Part shown: piece by piece, positions 25,521 through 38,200 of the stretch | Layout: each line of letters starts with the position of its first letter | Position numbering within the stretch: the first letter of the stretch is position 1 | DNA from: Papilionanthe hookeriana x Papilionanthe teres | Taxonomy: Eukaryota > Streptophyta > Magnoliopsida > Asparagales > Orchidaceae | Assembly (NCBI GenBank): GCA_022702705.1 | Contig: CM040428.1 | Location: forward strand, 94,546,287-94,610,286 | Direction: 5' to 3' | DNA length: 64,000 nucleotides | Notes under the pieces: generated by a model | Database searches by the model: none | What the model saw: only the letters and a program-made list of their open reading frames with translations | What the model was told of the DNA's origin: nothing | Translations under genes and position numbers: made by a program

Positions 25521-27439
25521 CTCCTCTTGCACTTAATCAATCTCCCTCCTTCCCTCTCATGCCATCACTCTCTCCCATTCCGCTCCACTCTCTTCTCTCA
25601 CTTTCTTTTCTCTATTCTCTCTCACAACCTCCCTCTATCTCTTTATCTCCTTTTTACGTACTCTACCTCACTCTCTCTGTTTCTTTCTCTGTCTCTCTCT
25701 CTATATCTCTCTCACTCCCTCATCCTTTCTCTACCCTCTCTCCATTCTACTTCTCACCCTCCCACTCTCTCTATCTCAATCTCTCTCCCTCTCTCTCTCC
25801 CCCTTCTCCACGCACTGTCCTCTTACTCCCTATCTCCATCTTGCTCAATATTGTTTCCTCTCTCGCTTCCTCTCTCTCCCTCTTTATATCTTTTATGCTC
25901 TCTCTCTCACTCTCTTCAATCTTTCTCTCCCTCTATCTCCCCAGCTCTCCCATTCTCCCTTACACTTTCCCTCTAATTCCCCCTTTGTCACTCTCTCCCT
26001 TATTCTTGCCCTTTCTTACTATGTCTTTCACTCTATATTCTTTTTTTTGTCTCGCTTTCTTGCTATCTCTTGCTATCTTCTTACTCTCTTCACTCTTTCC
26101 CTCTATCTCTCTCTTTCTCTTTTTCTTTCTTTCTCACTATGTCGCTCACTCTCCATCATGTTTCTCTCTCTCTCTGTCGCTCGTTGCTCTCTCTTTTTTC
26201 TTAATATCCATCACTCAATCTCTCTCCACCGTCCTCCTTTCTCTAACTCTTTGCTTTCTCACCCACTCCTCTCTCTTATTGTTTATGACTTCCCCTACCT
26301 CCCTTATTTCGGTCTCTATTTGTCTCTCTTTCCCTCTCTTACCTCACTCTCTATTCCTTCTCTATTTCTTTCTCTTTTTGTCTCTCTCCTTTCGTGGCTC
26401 CCTCACTATCTTTAAATTTACTCTCACTCTTACTCTCAATCTCTTCTCTCTCTTTCTCTATTGATCTCTCTCACCCTTTCTCTCTCCCTCTCTCTCTTGC
26501 TCCCTCACTGAGTCTCTCTCGCTCTCCCTCCCACTTTCATTCCCTTCATCGCCCTCTCTCTCCTGCTCTCCTTGTCTCCCTCTCTCTTACTCCCTCTATC
26601 GCTCGCTTGCTCTTTTCCTCTCTCCCACTCACTCTTTCCTTACTCGCTTTCTTCTCTGTTTCCTCTCGCACTCTCTCCCTTTCTAGCTTCTCTTTCTCTC
26701 TCTTGGGTTTCACTCTCACTCTTACTCCCTCGTTTTCTCTCTTTCTCACTCCATGTTTACTCTCTCTCTTCTATTGCTCTCTCTCCTTGCTCTCCTCTCT
26801 ATCTTTCTCTCCCTCTCTCCCAAACTTTCATGTTTCATTCCCTACCTCCCACTCTCTCCCTTCCTCATTCTTATTTCTCTGTCTCACGCACTCTCCCCCT
26901 GTCTCCCTCTTATTCTCTTCTAGTTCACCCCCTTTCTCTCCCAGTAAGCCTCATTCTCTATCCATCTCTCCATCTCTCTCACTCTATCTCTATTTCTTCC
27001 TTTACTCTCTCTTCCTCTCTCATTCCCACTCTCTTTCATTCCTGTGACTCCCTTCATCAATCTCTCTCATTCTCACTCTCGCCCTCTCCGCCCTTTTCTC
27101 TATTTATGCTTTATTAGTATTTCTTTCTCTATTTATCTATCTCTTTCTCTCTCACGCACACTCTCTATTGCTCTCTTTCATCACTCTCTTATCAATTTAC
27201 TCACTCTTTCTCACCAACCATCTCTCGCTCTCTTCCTCCCTCCTACTCTCCCTCTTTCATTTATTCACTGTCTCTCTCTCGCCCTCCTTCTCTCTCGATA
27301 TCTCACACTATATCTCCCTCTCTGCCTTTCACTCACTATCATTTGCTCTATCTTCCCTGAATCTCTTTTCTCTCATTATTCCTGCCTTACCCACTCTCCC
27401 TTCCGCTCTCTCTTCAATCACTCCCTCCCAAACTCTCTC

Positions 27440-28796
27440 TATGTCTCTATCCCTCCCTTTCCATCTCTCTCTAGCTCTCTATTTGCTCTCTCTTTCTTGT
27501 TCTGTCTTTAAACCCTTCATTACCTTCTTATTTCTCTCTTCTCACTCACTTTCTCCCTCTCACTCTTTATTCCATCTCTTTTTATCCCTCTTGCTCTCTC
27601 TTTCTCACTCCCTCAAACATGCCCTCTCTAGATCTGCCTCATGTAGTGCACTCTTTTCTCTCCATCTCACACATACACACTCTCACTCTCTCTCAATCTC
27701 TCTCCCTCTCACCCTCGTTAGCTCCATTTTTTATCTATCTCTTTGTTTTCATTTTAATTTTTCTCTCTAATTTTTTTATCCCTTCTCTATTATAATCTCC
27801 TACTCTCTCTCTTTATATTCTCTTTTTATAACTTATACTCTCTTCTACACACTCCTTTTTTGCTCTCTTATTTCATTTCTCTTACATTTTGTCACTCCAT
27901 CCTCCACTTCCTCTCTCCACTTTCTCTTGCTTCTATCCCTCCCTCTCTCATTTTATCTCTTCTCTCCCTCCCATTATTCCTCTCCATCTCGCTCTCTCTC
28001 TCAACAATCTCCTATTTTCCCTCGCTTTTTAATCATCACTCACTTACTCTTGCTTGATATTCTCTCAGTCTCTCTTCTCAGTCACTGTCCCTTCCACTCT
28101 CTCTTCCTTTCTCTTTCTTGCTCTCTTTAAACCCTCTCAATACCTCCTTCTATATCTATTTCTTACTCACACTTTCCTTTCTCTCTCACTCTCTGTTCCA
28201 CCTCTTTTCATCTCTCTCTCGCCCTCTCTTCAGTCTCTCTCTTTTCACACTCAGTTTAACCCTCACCGCCACTCTCTCGCTCTGCCTCCCTCTTTCACTC
28301 CCTCCATCCCTCTCTTTCTTCTGCTCTGCTTATCTCCCTGACTCTTGCTCCCTCTCTCGCTCGCTTACCCTCTCCCACTCTTCTGCGCTCTCTTCCCTCA
28401 CCCTCCCTTCTCTCCATTTCTCTCTCACACACTCCCTTTCTCATTCCCTCTTGCTTTCTCTTCAGTTTCACTCTCACACATCTTCATTCTCTCTCTCCTT
28501 CTCGCTCCATGTTCACTCTCTTCGCTTACTCTCTCTTCTACTGCGCTCACTCCTCCACTCCATTTATTTTTTTCCTCCCTCTCTCTCCCTCTTTTGCTCT
28601 CTCTTTCTCTCACACACACACTCTCTCCCTCTCTCCTTCTCAATATCTTCCAATTCACCCCCTCACTCTCTCATGAAATCTCATTTTGTACCTTCTCTCT
28701 CCATCTCTCTCATTCTCTCTCCATATCTTCCTTTACTCTCTATTCCTCTCTCACTCCCACTCTCTTTCATCCCGGTGACTCCCTCTACCCATCTCT
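27440..28796 (+). repeat. Inverted duplication arm (partner 17,821-19,275)
   Basis: Reverse-complement homologue of 17,821-19,275, including 'tttaaaccctctcaa' near 28,130 and landmarks C and D near 28,490 and 28,670. It ends at the strand switch at 28,797. Confidence 0.7.
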
Positions 28797-31500
28797 GAGA
28801 GATAGGGGGAGGGTGAGAACAAGTAAGGGAGGAAGGGAGGGTGATTGAGAGGGAGAGAGGGATGAGAGAGAGAGACAGTGGGGGATAGATGAGGAGAAAA
28901 AGTGAAGATAAGATATAAGAGTGCTCACGAGAGAGAGAATAGAGTTAGAAAGAGAGGGAGTCAGAGTAAAGTGAGTGAAATTGAGGATAAACAGAGATCG
29001 GGAGCAAGAAAGAGGGAAATAAGCACAGAGAAAAAGAGAGAGAAAAGAGAGGGAGAAGAGAGAACACACAGAATGAAGAGCAAGAGAGAAAGATGAGAGG
29101 AAGATAATAACTGAGAGAGAAAGAAAATTAAATAGGGAGACTGAGAGATATTTTCGTAGAGAGAGAAAATATATATATATATATATACATATACGTATAA
29201 GATAGTTCTAGAGTGGATAGAGTGAGTATGGGAGAGGGAGTGAGAGAGAGATAAGAGAAAAAGAAGAGAGGGATAAAAATCAAGATGGAGATGTAGAGCA
29301 AGGGAAAAGACAATCGGGAGTAAGGAAGGGAAACAAAGAGATTAAGAAAGACAAAAGGAGAGAGAAGTTATGAGGTGGAAAGAAATGTAGGGAGGACGTC
29401 ATTGAGAGTAATGGTGGAGGAAGAGAAAGAGAGAGAAAATGAGAGAGGGAGAGAGTGTGGTAGAGAGAGAGGAAGGGAGGGAAAGGGGGAAAGAAGGGAA
29501 AAAGAAATAAAGTGAGAAATAAGGAAAAATCGATGAAAGTGCAAGAGTGAAGAAGAAATAAAAGGGATCAGAGAAAATGAGGAAGCGAGAGAGTCGAGAT
29601 GAAGAGCAAGAGAGTGGGTGAGGTAGTTGAGAGAGATATATATAAACAAGTTTGGAGAGAGAGAAGAAGAATGAGATATATGGAGAGAAAAGGAGAGGGC
29701 TGGAGGAGTAAAAGGAGGCAGAGAGAGGAAGAGATGTGTGTGAGAGAAGGTGAAGAATAATGGGAGAGAGAAGAGGCAAGAGAGAGTGCAAGACAGAGAG
29801 AGAATTAGGGAGAGCGGGAGAGTGAGAGAGTAGGGATAGAGGGAGAGAAAGAGAGTGAATAAAGGGCAAACATAAGAGACAGAGTAAAAGACCGGAGAAA
29901 GAGAGATATAATTAAAAGTTAGAAAGAGAGCATGAGTGGTAAGAGAAAGAAATAGAGAGATAAGAGGGAAACGAGAAAGAGAGTGCGAGAAAAATAAGAG
30001 GTGTCAGAGATGTAGCAAGAGAGAGTGAACGACAAGGGAGAGAGAGAGGGAGAGCAAAAGAAGATGTAAAGGGATAGAGGGAGAGAAAGTGAAGAGAGAT
30101 TATAGGATACCGTGAGTGAGAGAAAGGGAAGGAGGGGAGAGAGAGGAGAGAGGGTGGGAGGATGGCCAGCGAGAAATGGCGAGAGAAAAGGGAGCAATAA
30201 GAGCCGATGTAAGTGAGAATGATAACATTTAGTGAGAAAGTGAGAAAAAGGGACTGAGCCGAATTGAAGAGAGGGAGGGAACGACAGAAGGAGAGAGTGT
30301 GTGAGAGAGAAAATGGAGAGGAAAGAGAAAAATAGGGAGATGGGGATAGAGAGGTAGAGTGAGGGGCATATAGGGTGAGAGAGAGAGAGATAAAAGAGGG
30401 TGACAAAGCGAGGGAATACGAGTGAGATTAAAATTTTAATAGAGACAAGGAGAGAAAAGGGAGAGGGAAGAGATATTAAGGGAATCGAAAGGGAGTGAAT
30501 GAAGCAAGGAAGAGCAAGAGAGAATGTTTGTGGGAGATAGTACACGAGAATAAAATCAAAGAAGAGAGGCCAACAAAATGCAAAGTAAGAGGACAACAAG
30601 TGAGAAAGAGAGAGAGGGAGTGAGATAAATTTATGTGAGAGAGAGTGATGGGGGGAGAGAGTAAGAGAGAGAAATAGAGAGAGAAGTGAGTGAAGGGGAT
30701 GATAAAGCAAGAGGGGGTGAGTGAGAGGAGAGAGGGAGGGTGATGACGAGAAAGAATTCAAATGTAGAGCGAGAGAGATAGATGGAAAGGCCGAGAGAAA
30801 GTGCATGGGTTTGATAGAAGGAAAGAATAGCTCGTGTGTGTGAGAGAGGGGGAGGAGAAAGAGCAATAGAGAGTAGGGGATAGAGGAAGAGAGAGTGAGA
30901 GGAGAAGGAGAGAAGAGTGATGATGAAAAGTAGAAAAGAGAACGAGTGAGAGATAAGTGCGAGAATTGGAAAGAGTGTGGGGCAGGGAGAGAGGGTGAGA
31001 GAGAATGAGAGATAGAGGGAGAGATAGAGGGAGAGAAAGAGTAAGTAAAGAGTGAAAAGAGAGGGAGAGAGAAGAAAGAGCAAGAGAGAGACAGAGAGAG
31101 GGAAAAAGAGAGCAAACAAAAAACAAAGAGAGATGAACAGAGAGTGAGAGAGAGAGCAAAAGAGGGAGAGAAGATAGGGATCAAGAGGGAGCTGGAGGGA
31201 GGGAGGAAAAGGCAGAATAGAGAGAGAAGAGAGATTTAGGGAAGATAGAGCCAAAGATAGTGAGTGTCGGAGAGGGAGATGTAGAGCGAGATATGGAGTT
31301 AGTGGGAGGGCGAGAGTTGGAGAGAGAGACACTGCATAAATGAAAGAGGGAGGGATGAAGATAGTGATAGATAGTTGGAGAGAAATGGTGAGTAAAGTGA
31401 TAGAGTGTGATGAAAGAGAGCAATAAAGAGTGTGAGAGAGAAAGAGAGAGAGAGAAATAGAGAATAGGGGTAGATGCGAGAGAGTGAGAGAGGGAGTAGA
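28797..31500 (+). repeat. Large inverted repeat, left arm (partner 58,946-61,599)
   Basis: The reverse complement matches 58,946-61,599. Shared marks are 'agtgctcacgag' (28,920) with 'ctcgtgagcact' near 61,485, 'gacgtc' at 29,395 with 61,012, the (AT)n tract near 29,167 with 61,224, and 'tagatgcgag' at 31,471 with 58,975. Coordinate sums run from 90,412 to 90,455, so only about 40 bases of net indel separate the copies over 2.7 kb. The left end coincides with the strand switch at 28,797. Confidence 0.9.
29167..29200 (+). repeat. (AT)n tract inside the inverted repeat
   Basis: An ATATAT run followed by 'acatatacgtataa'. It is one of the few places where the purine bias breaks. A related AT tract sits at the homologous point at 61,224-61,242, and a weaker TATGTATGTATATT version sits near 41,140. 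Confidence 0.85.
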
Positions 31501-34500
31501 AAAGAGAGATAGGGGAAAGAGGGAAAGAGAGGGAAGGAGGGAGGGATCGAGATAGGAAAGGAGAGTGTGAGAATGAGTTAAATGGAAGGAGATGGAGAGG
31601 GGGTGAGGGGAGAGAGAGGGAGAGAGATTGAGATAAAGAGCGTGGGAGTGAGTGGGTACAGAGGGAGAGAATGAGAGAGAAAGGATGAGAGAGAGGGCGA
31701 GAGAAAGGGAGAGGGAGAGCGAGAGAGAAATAAAGAGAAAGTGGGAAGTGAGAAAAGAGAGCAAAAGAGAGATGAGAGAGAGCGATAGAGAAAATGAGAA
31801 GGAGAGAGAGAGTGAACAAGTGTGTGGAAGACGAGAGAGTAAGGAAGAAAGAGAGGGAGGGATGATTAAAATGCAGGTATCGAGGAGGAATGAGAGATGT
31901 ATGAGCGAAAATAATAATGATATGGATATGATTAAAGAGAGCAAGATGTGAGAGCAATTGAGAGATAGTGTTTAAGGAAGGGAATGTAAGAGAGAGTGTG
32001 ATAGATATATGGAGAGAAAGAGTGAGTAACGAGATGGAAGAGAGAGAGATAGAAGAAAGAGAAAATGAGAGGGGAGAGAGTGTGTGAACGAGTGAGTGCA
32101 AGAGGAGAGAGAGCAAGAAAGAGAGGGAGGGACAAATTGAAAGAGGGAGGGGATCGAGGAGGAATGAGAGGTGTATGACAGAGAAAAATAATAAATAATG
32201 ATATGGGTATGACGAGATGTAGCAAGATATGAGAGTAATTAAGAGATAAAGTGTGTATGGGAGGGAGTGTGAGAGAGAGTGTGATAGAGAGAGAGAAAGA
32301 GTGAGTAAAGAGAGGAAGAGAGGGAGAGGAAGAAAAAGAGAGAGAAAGCGATGGGGGAAAAGTAGACAAATAGAGATGAAATAGAGAGCGAGAGAGAGAG
32401 AGCAAGACATGAAGTTAAGATAGGATTGAAGAGTGATTAAAGGGGAGTGAGTGAGAGGGGGGTGTAAGGCAAAAATCGAGGGAGAAGAGAGACTCTGGGA
32501 AGCTAGAGCAAAAGATGAGTAAAAGGTAGATAAATGGAAATATTGAGGGAAAGTGGAGGGTGAAAAGACATAGTAGAGATTGAATTAATGAAAGAGTGAG
32601 AGAGGGAGGGAGGAAGAGAGCGAGAGATGCTCGGAGAGAAAGACCGAGTAAAGTGATAAGAGAGTGATAAATAAGAGCAAGAAGGGAGCAATAGAGAAAA
32701 AAGTGATAAAGCATAAATAGAGAAAAGACCTAGTGAGGAAGAGAGAGAGACGGAAGGAGGGCGCGTAGAGGGATGGAAGAGAGTGGGAGTGAGAGAGAAA
32801 AAGAGAATGAAAGAAAATATGGAGGGAAGAGTGGGAGAGAGATGGAGAGAGGGGGTAAAAATTACATTTAGTGGAGAGAAAGAAGGAAAGAGAGAAAGGA
32901 GCAAGAGAGAGCCTTAGAGTGAGAGAACAAAACATAATAGAGTGTGAAATATAGTAGGTAAGGCAGAGTGTGAAAGAGAGATAAATGAGAAGAGTACGGA
33001 GAGAGTGAGAGTGGGGAGATGTAGGGAGAGAGAGTGAGAAAGATCAAGAGAGAGAGAGAGAGGGAGTGAGAAAGGGAGAGAGAGAAAAGGATATAAGAGA
33101 TAAATAGGAATTGAGAGCGGAAAAGAACGAAAAAGATAGTGAGCAATATTGAGATAAGGAGGGAGATTAAGAGAATTTGTCGAAGGAAAAGAGAGAGAGA
33201 TGGAGAGGGAGAGAGGGAGTGAGGGAGAGGGAGATGGAGGGAGGGAGATTGAGATAGGGGGAGTGGGAGGGAAGGGGAGGGAAGGGAGAGAATGAGAGTG
33301 AAATGATGAGAGAGAGAGAATGGGAGAGGAAGAGGGAGAGAGAAATAGAAAAGAGAAAGTGATAAGAGGGAGCAAGGGAGAGGAAACGAGAGAAGAGTAC
33401 GTAGAAAATGAGAGGAGGGGAGAAGGAGCGACTTAGTGAGTACAACAGAAGTGAGAGAGAGGAGTAAGGTGAGTAAAGAGAGAAATTAGGGCGATAGAAG
33501 AAAAGACAAGAGAGATCAAGAATCAATAAAGAGAGATGAAATATGGGAGTAGAAAGAGAGCAAAAAAAGGATTGAAGTGTGAGTGGGAGGGAGAGAAGGG
33601 AGAGTGGGTGAGATAGAAAATAAGAGAGAAGAGAGATCAGGAAGTAGAGAGTAGAGTGTGAGGTAGAGAGAGGGAGATGTAGAGGGGATATGGATATAAT
33701 GGGAGAGTGAGTGGGCTATAGAGTGAGGCACTATCATAATGAAAGAGGGAGAGAGGGAGAGAGGAGAGCTAGAGGGAGGAAGAGAGTGAGATGGTTGGAG
33801 AGAATAGTGAGTAAAGTGATAAGAGAGTGTTAAAGGAGAACAAGAGTGTGTGTGCATGGAGTGAAAGAGAGAAAATAAAGGAAGAAAAAGTGATAAGGTA
33901 TAAATAGAGAAAATTGTGAGAGAGGAGGAGAGGAGAAAGATAGAGATATACAAAGGGAGGATGGGGACCAAGAGCTAGAGTGAAAGAGGAAGAGAAAGTG
34001 AGAGAGAACACGATCGATGGAAGATATGTAGATAAAGTGTAGTGGAGGAGAAATGGGGTGAGAATGAGATTTAGTGGGAGAGAGAGGGGGATGAGTTGGA
34101 AGAGACAGAGGTAGAGAGGGAGAGAAGGAAAGAGAGAAGGATAAAGTGCGAGAAAGGGAGAGAGAGTGGGAGGGAAGGAAGCAAGAGAGAGGGAAGAGGG
34201 AGGAAAGATTAATAGGAGAGAGGAGAGCGAGGAATCAAAGAGAGAGTGAACAGAAGCTAGAAAAAGAGTGAGTAGAAGTGAGAGTGAAACTAAAGATAGA
34301 GGATGAGGGACGGTGAAAGGGAGGCAGCAGAGAAATAAAGGTAGACAAGAGTGAGGGAAGAGAAAGTCGAGGAGAGGGAGAGAACGAGCGAGTGAGGGGG
34401 AGAAAGAGGAGGGAGATAAGGAGAGCAAGAGAAAGTAGGGTGAAGGGAGTGGAAAGAGGGAGGGAGACGAGAGAAAGGCAGCGAGGATAAAGGGAGCTAC

Positions 34501-35240
34501 AAAGAGAGATGAAGATAGAGTGAATCGTAGATAAAATGGGAGATGGAATAGAGAGTGAGAGAGAGATTGAAGGAGTCGGTGAGAGGGATTAAAGAGAGTT
34601 CCTAAGAAAGAGAAAGGAAAGAGAGTGAAAAGGTGAGAGTGAGGGAGACTAAGGGAAGATCGAGTAAGGGTACGTGGTATAAAGAGCGGGAGAACATGAG
34701 AATGATAAGAGTTGTGAGGGAGAAACAAAGGGAGAGGAACTTCGAGAGGGATAAAGGTAGGAAGAGGGAGGGAGGGAGAGAGAGAGGGAATGAGAGAGGT
34801 TAGGATGGAATCAAAGAGCGAGAAAGGAGAGAGAGAGTGGGAATGAGTGAGAGAAAAGTAAGAGGAAAAGAGAAGAGAGAACAATAAAAGGAGAGTGTAA
34901 AAGAGATATGGATTAAGGGAGTGAAAGAGGTATGAGAGAGAGAGGAGAAAGTGAGGGATAATGAGAAGGAAGTGAGAGCTGAAAGAGATATCGAGAGGGA
35001 GAGATAAAGAGGACTGAAATAGCGAGTCATAGAAAGATGGAGGTCATGAGGGAGTATTGTAGATATGTGGAAGTGAGAGCTTAAATAGAGAGAGTAGGAA
35101 AGAGAAAGTGTAAGAGAACGAGAAGAGAGGTTGTGGAAGATCAAGTAAGAGTGAGTCGTTGAGGTGTAAGGTGAGCACAAGAAGAGGATATTAGTGAGTG
35201 AGAGAGGGAACAAGAGAGAGGGAGACAAAGATGGATAAGG
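31501..35240 (+). repeat. Large inverted repeat, right arm (partner 21,869-25,520)
   Basis: Purine-strand arm of the 57,000-sum inverted repeat. Landmark A occurs twice, at 31,900 and 32,174 (period 274), H at 32,578, and D at 32,851, with a second D near 34,065 and C near 34,260. Homology stops at 'gataagg' near 35,240. Its partner starts there at a strand switch. Confidence 0.85.
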
Positions 35241-37298
35241 AGGGGGGATAGAGGGGGAAGGATAGAGGGAGAGAAGATGGGGAAAGAGAGCGTGTGGTTG
35301 GAAAGCAAGAGAAAGGAGAAATGGAGTGGAGGTAGAATGAGAGGAAGTGTAAGAGGAAAGAGAGCAACAAAAGAGAGTGTAAAAAAGAGAGTATAAGATA
35401 GAAAAAGAGAAGAGATGGAGAGAGAAATAATAGAGAAGAGGATAGACAGTGAAGGGAGAAAGATGGAGCAGGGAAAAGAGAGGGAGAGATTAAGCGAGAA
35501 TGAACACGATAAGAAGGGGAGAGGAGATGAGAGCAAGAAATGTGGAATTAAGGGACGGTGAGAGCGAGAGTGATTAGATGGAGAGTGATTGGGGGTGAGA
35601 GAGTGAGAGAGAGCGTTGGTGAGAAGATTGAGCTACATAAGAGAGACCTAGAGAGAGCAATAATTAGGGAGTGAGAATGATAGAGGAAGAGAGTGAAAGT
35701 GATAAAGAGAACAAGTGTGTGAAGAGTGGAATGGGATCCGTGAGAGAAAAAGGAAAAGATCGTGAGGGAGAGAAGAGGTTATAAGAAAGAGAATGAGAGA
35801 GAGACAAGGGAGAAGAAAAGATAGGGAGGGTGAGAATGGAGAGAAAGTGTGAGTGAGGGAGGGAGCAGGAGAAGAGAGATAGAGAGCAAGAGAATGAAGG
35901 AGAAAGTGAGGAAGGGATCAAGAGAGATATATAGAAAGAGAGGAAAAGAGGAGAGCAAGAATCATGAAAAGAGAGTGAGAGATAGAGGGAGGAAGAGAGA
36001 GGGAGGGAGAGAGGGTAAGAGAAAGAGAGGGAAAAGTGTGAGAGAATGTGAGAATTAATGAGTTAGAAGACAGGATATGAGAAGGATTATATTTTGAGCG
36101 AGAAAGAGAGAGAGGGTACATGTGAAGGATAGGAAGAGAAGGATTGAGAAAAGAGAGTTTGTGTGTGTGAGAGAGAGGAAGAGAGTGAGAGAGAAACATT
36201 AGATAAAGAGTAAGAGAAGTGTAAGCAAGAATAGAGAAAGAGAGAGAACAATTAATGAAAGTGAGAGAAGAAGGAGCAAAGGAGGAAGGGAGTGTGAGAG
36301 AGATATAGGGAGAGAAGGAGAGTGAAGATAGAGAAAGTGAGCAAGAGAAAGTGAGGAAGGAGAATAAGAGAATAAGAGAGGAATGATATAAATATGGAGA
36401 GAGAGGACAACCAAGAAGGGAAAGTGGGAATGAGTGTTAGAAAGAGAGATGAAGCGAGTGAGGAGGCAGAGTGAGAGTGAAATTAAAGAGAGCGAGTGAG
36501 TGAGGGGGGAGAGAGGACAAAGGGAGAGAGAACAGAGAGAATACAGAGTGAGGAGAGAGAGGGAGAGAGAAAGGAAGCTAGAGAAATAAAGAGAGCATAA
36601 AAAAGAGGAGAAAGGAAGGGAGGGTGAGAAAGTAATGGGGACAATGAGAGAGAAGATGCGGAAGAAGAGAGAAAGAGAGAGAATGAGAGTAAGGGAGAGA
36701 GTTGGAGTGAGATGGGGAGATAAAGAGTGGAAGGAAAGAGAGAGCCAGAGAGCTAGAGAAAGAAGCATAATAGAGAGTGAGACATTGTGAGAAAGGGAGA
36801 GCACGAGAAAGAGAGAGATAGAGAGAAAGAAAGAGAAAAGGAGATAGATGGACAATAAGTGAGACCGACAGAGAGAGGGAGTGAGAGAGGGGAGAGAGAA
36901 AGAAAGATTTAAGAGAGAGACAGAAGCGAGAGAGATAAGTAGAGCAAAGATGGCAAGATTGAGAGATTAAGAGAATGTGTGAGAAGGAAATGAGAGAAGG
37001 AGATGGAGAGGGAGAGAGATTGACATACGAGTTGTTGAGGGGGAGAATAAGGGAGAAAAAATGAGGGAGAGTGAGAGAATGGGAGAGGAAGAGCGACAAG
37101 AGATGTAGAGACAAAAAGCAAGAAATGAGGGCAAGAGAGGGAGTGAGAGAGAGCGTACAAAGAAAATAAGAGGTAGGGAGAGGGGAGTCAATGAGTGAGT
37201 GCAATGGGTTGCAGAGAGAAGAGTAGAGTAGGGAGAGGAGCGAGAAAGAGAGGGATGTAGGGATTGATGAGGGAGGGATCAAGGAGGAAAGAGAGACC

Positions 37299-38200
37299 CA
37301 TGAGATAAAATAAGAAACAATGAGATGGATATGATAGAAGAGAGCAATATGTGAGAGAAATCGTGAGTGAGTGTGTTAGGGAGGGACAGTGTGAGTGAGT
37401 GAGATAGAGGGAGAGATGGAGTGCATAAAGAGAGATGAGAGGGTGATAGAAGAAAGAGCAAGAGTGAGAGATAGAGAGGGAGAGTAGAGAGAATGAAAAT
37501 AATAGAGAGATTAAATAGAAAGAGAGAGCAAAAGAAAGAGTAAAGTCGTAGATTGAAGAGTGAGCGGGAGGGTGATATAGAACATGTAAAGAAGAGAGAC
37601 TCAAGGAAGGGAGGATGAGAGAGAGATATAAAGGGTATATGGAGATAGCAAGAGAGGGCGAGAGGGCAATAGAGTGAGAGACTGAATTAATGAAAGAGGG
37701 AGAGGGAGTGAGGAAGAGAGTGAGAGATGGCCGGGAGAGAAAGTGTGAGTAAAGTGATAAGAGAGAGTGATAAAAGAGAGCAAGGGTATGTGTGTTTCGA
37801 GAGAGAAAGAGAGAGGGAAAAAGTGATAAAACATAAATAAGAGAGAAGTGCGAGGAGGGAGAGAGGGAGAAAGAGAGGGACAAAGGGAGGGAGTGAGTGA
37901 GATTGAAGAGAGTGAGAGTGAGAGAGGAAGGGAGGGCGAGAGAGAAGAGAGAGTGATGGAAGATATAGAGAGAGTTTGAATGAGGGAGAGAGTGGGTAGA
38001 GAATGAGATTTTGTGGGAGAGAGAGGGGATGAATTTGAAGAGTGTGAGGGAGAGAGTGTGGTAGTGTAGAAAGTGAGAGAGCGGAAGAAAAGAGAAAGGA
38101 GGAGGAAGGAAGCAAGAGAGAGAGAGAGGGAGAGAAAGATTGAGAGTAGAGCGAGCAATCGAACAAAAGGGGAGAGAGAGTGAACTTGGAGCGAGAAAGA
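37299..38200 (+). repeat. Higher-order unit copy (A, H, D, C)
   Basis: A ('catgagataaaataag') is at 37,299, H ('gactgaattaatgaaa') at 37,680, D ('gggtagagaatgagatttt') at 37,994, and C ('gtgaacttggagcgag') at 38,180. Spacings are 381, 314 and 186 bases. Confidence 0.8.

Larger units (their letters stand above)
21869..28796 (-). repeat. Pyrimidine-rich (CT) block Y2
   Basis: C/T-rich on the + strand between switches at 21,868 and 28,797. No gene is supported. It contains two different inverted-duplication arms (21,869-25,520 and 27,440-28,796) with about 1.9 kb between them. Inverted copies of C, D and H lie near 26,750, 26,950 and 27,250, with the same spacing as in the purine blocks. Confidence 0.9.

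Noticed and set aside
28785..28812. A functional palindrome at the strand switch
   Set aside because: Any junction of CT-rich and GA-rich sequence looks palindromic. Only six clean base pairs are present, and other switches share no common motif.
29167..29200. TATA-box promoter
   Set aside because: An (AT)n run inside duplicated repeat with no gene downstream on either strand.
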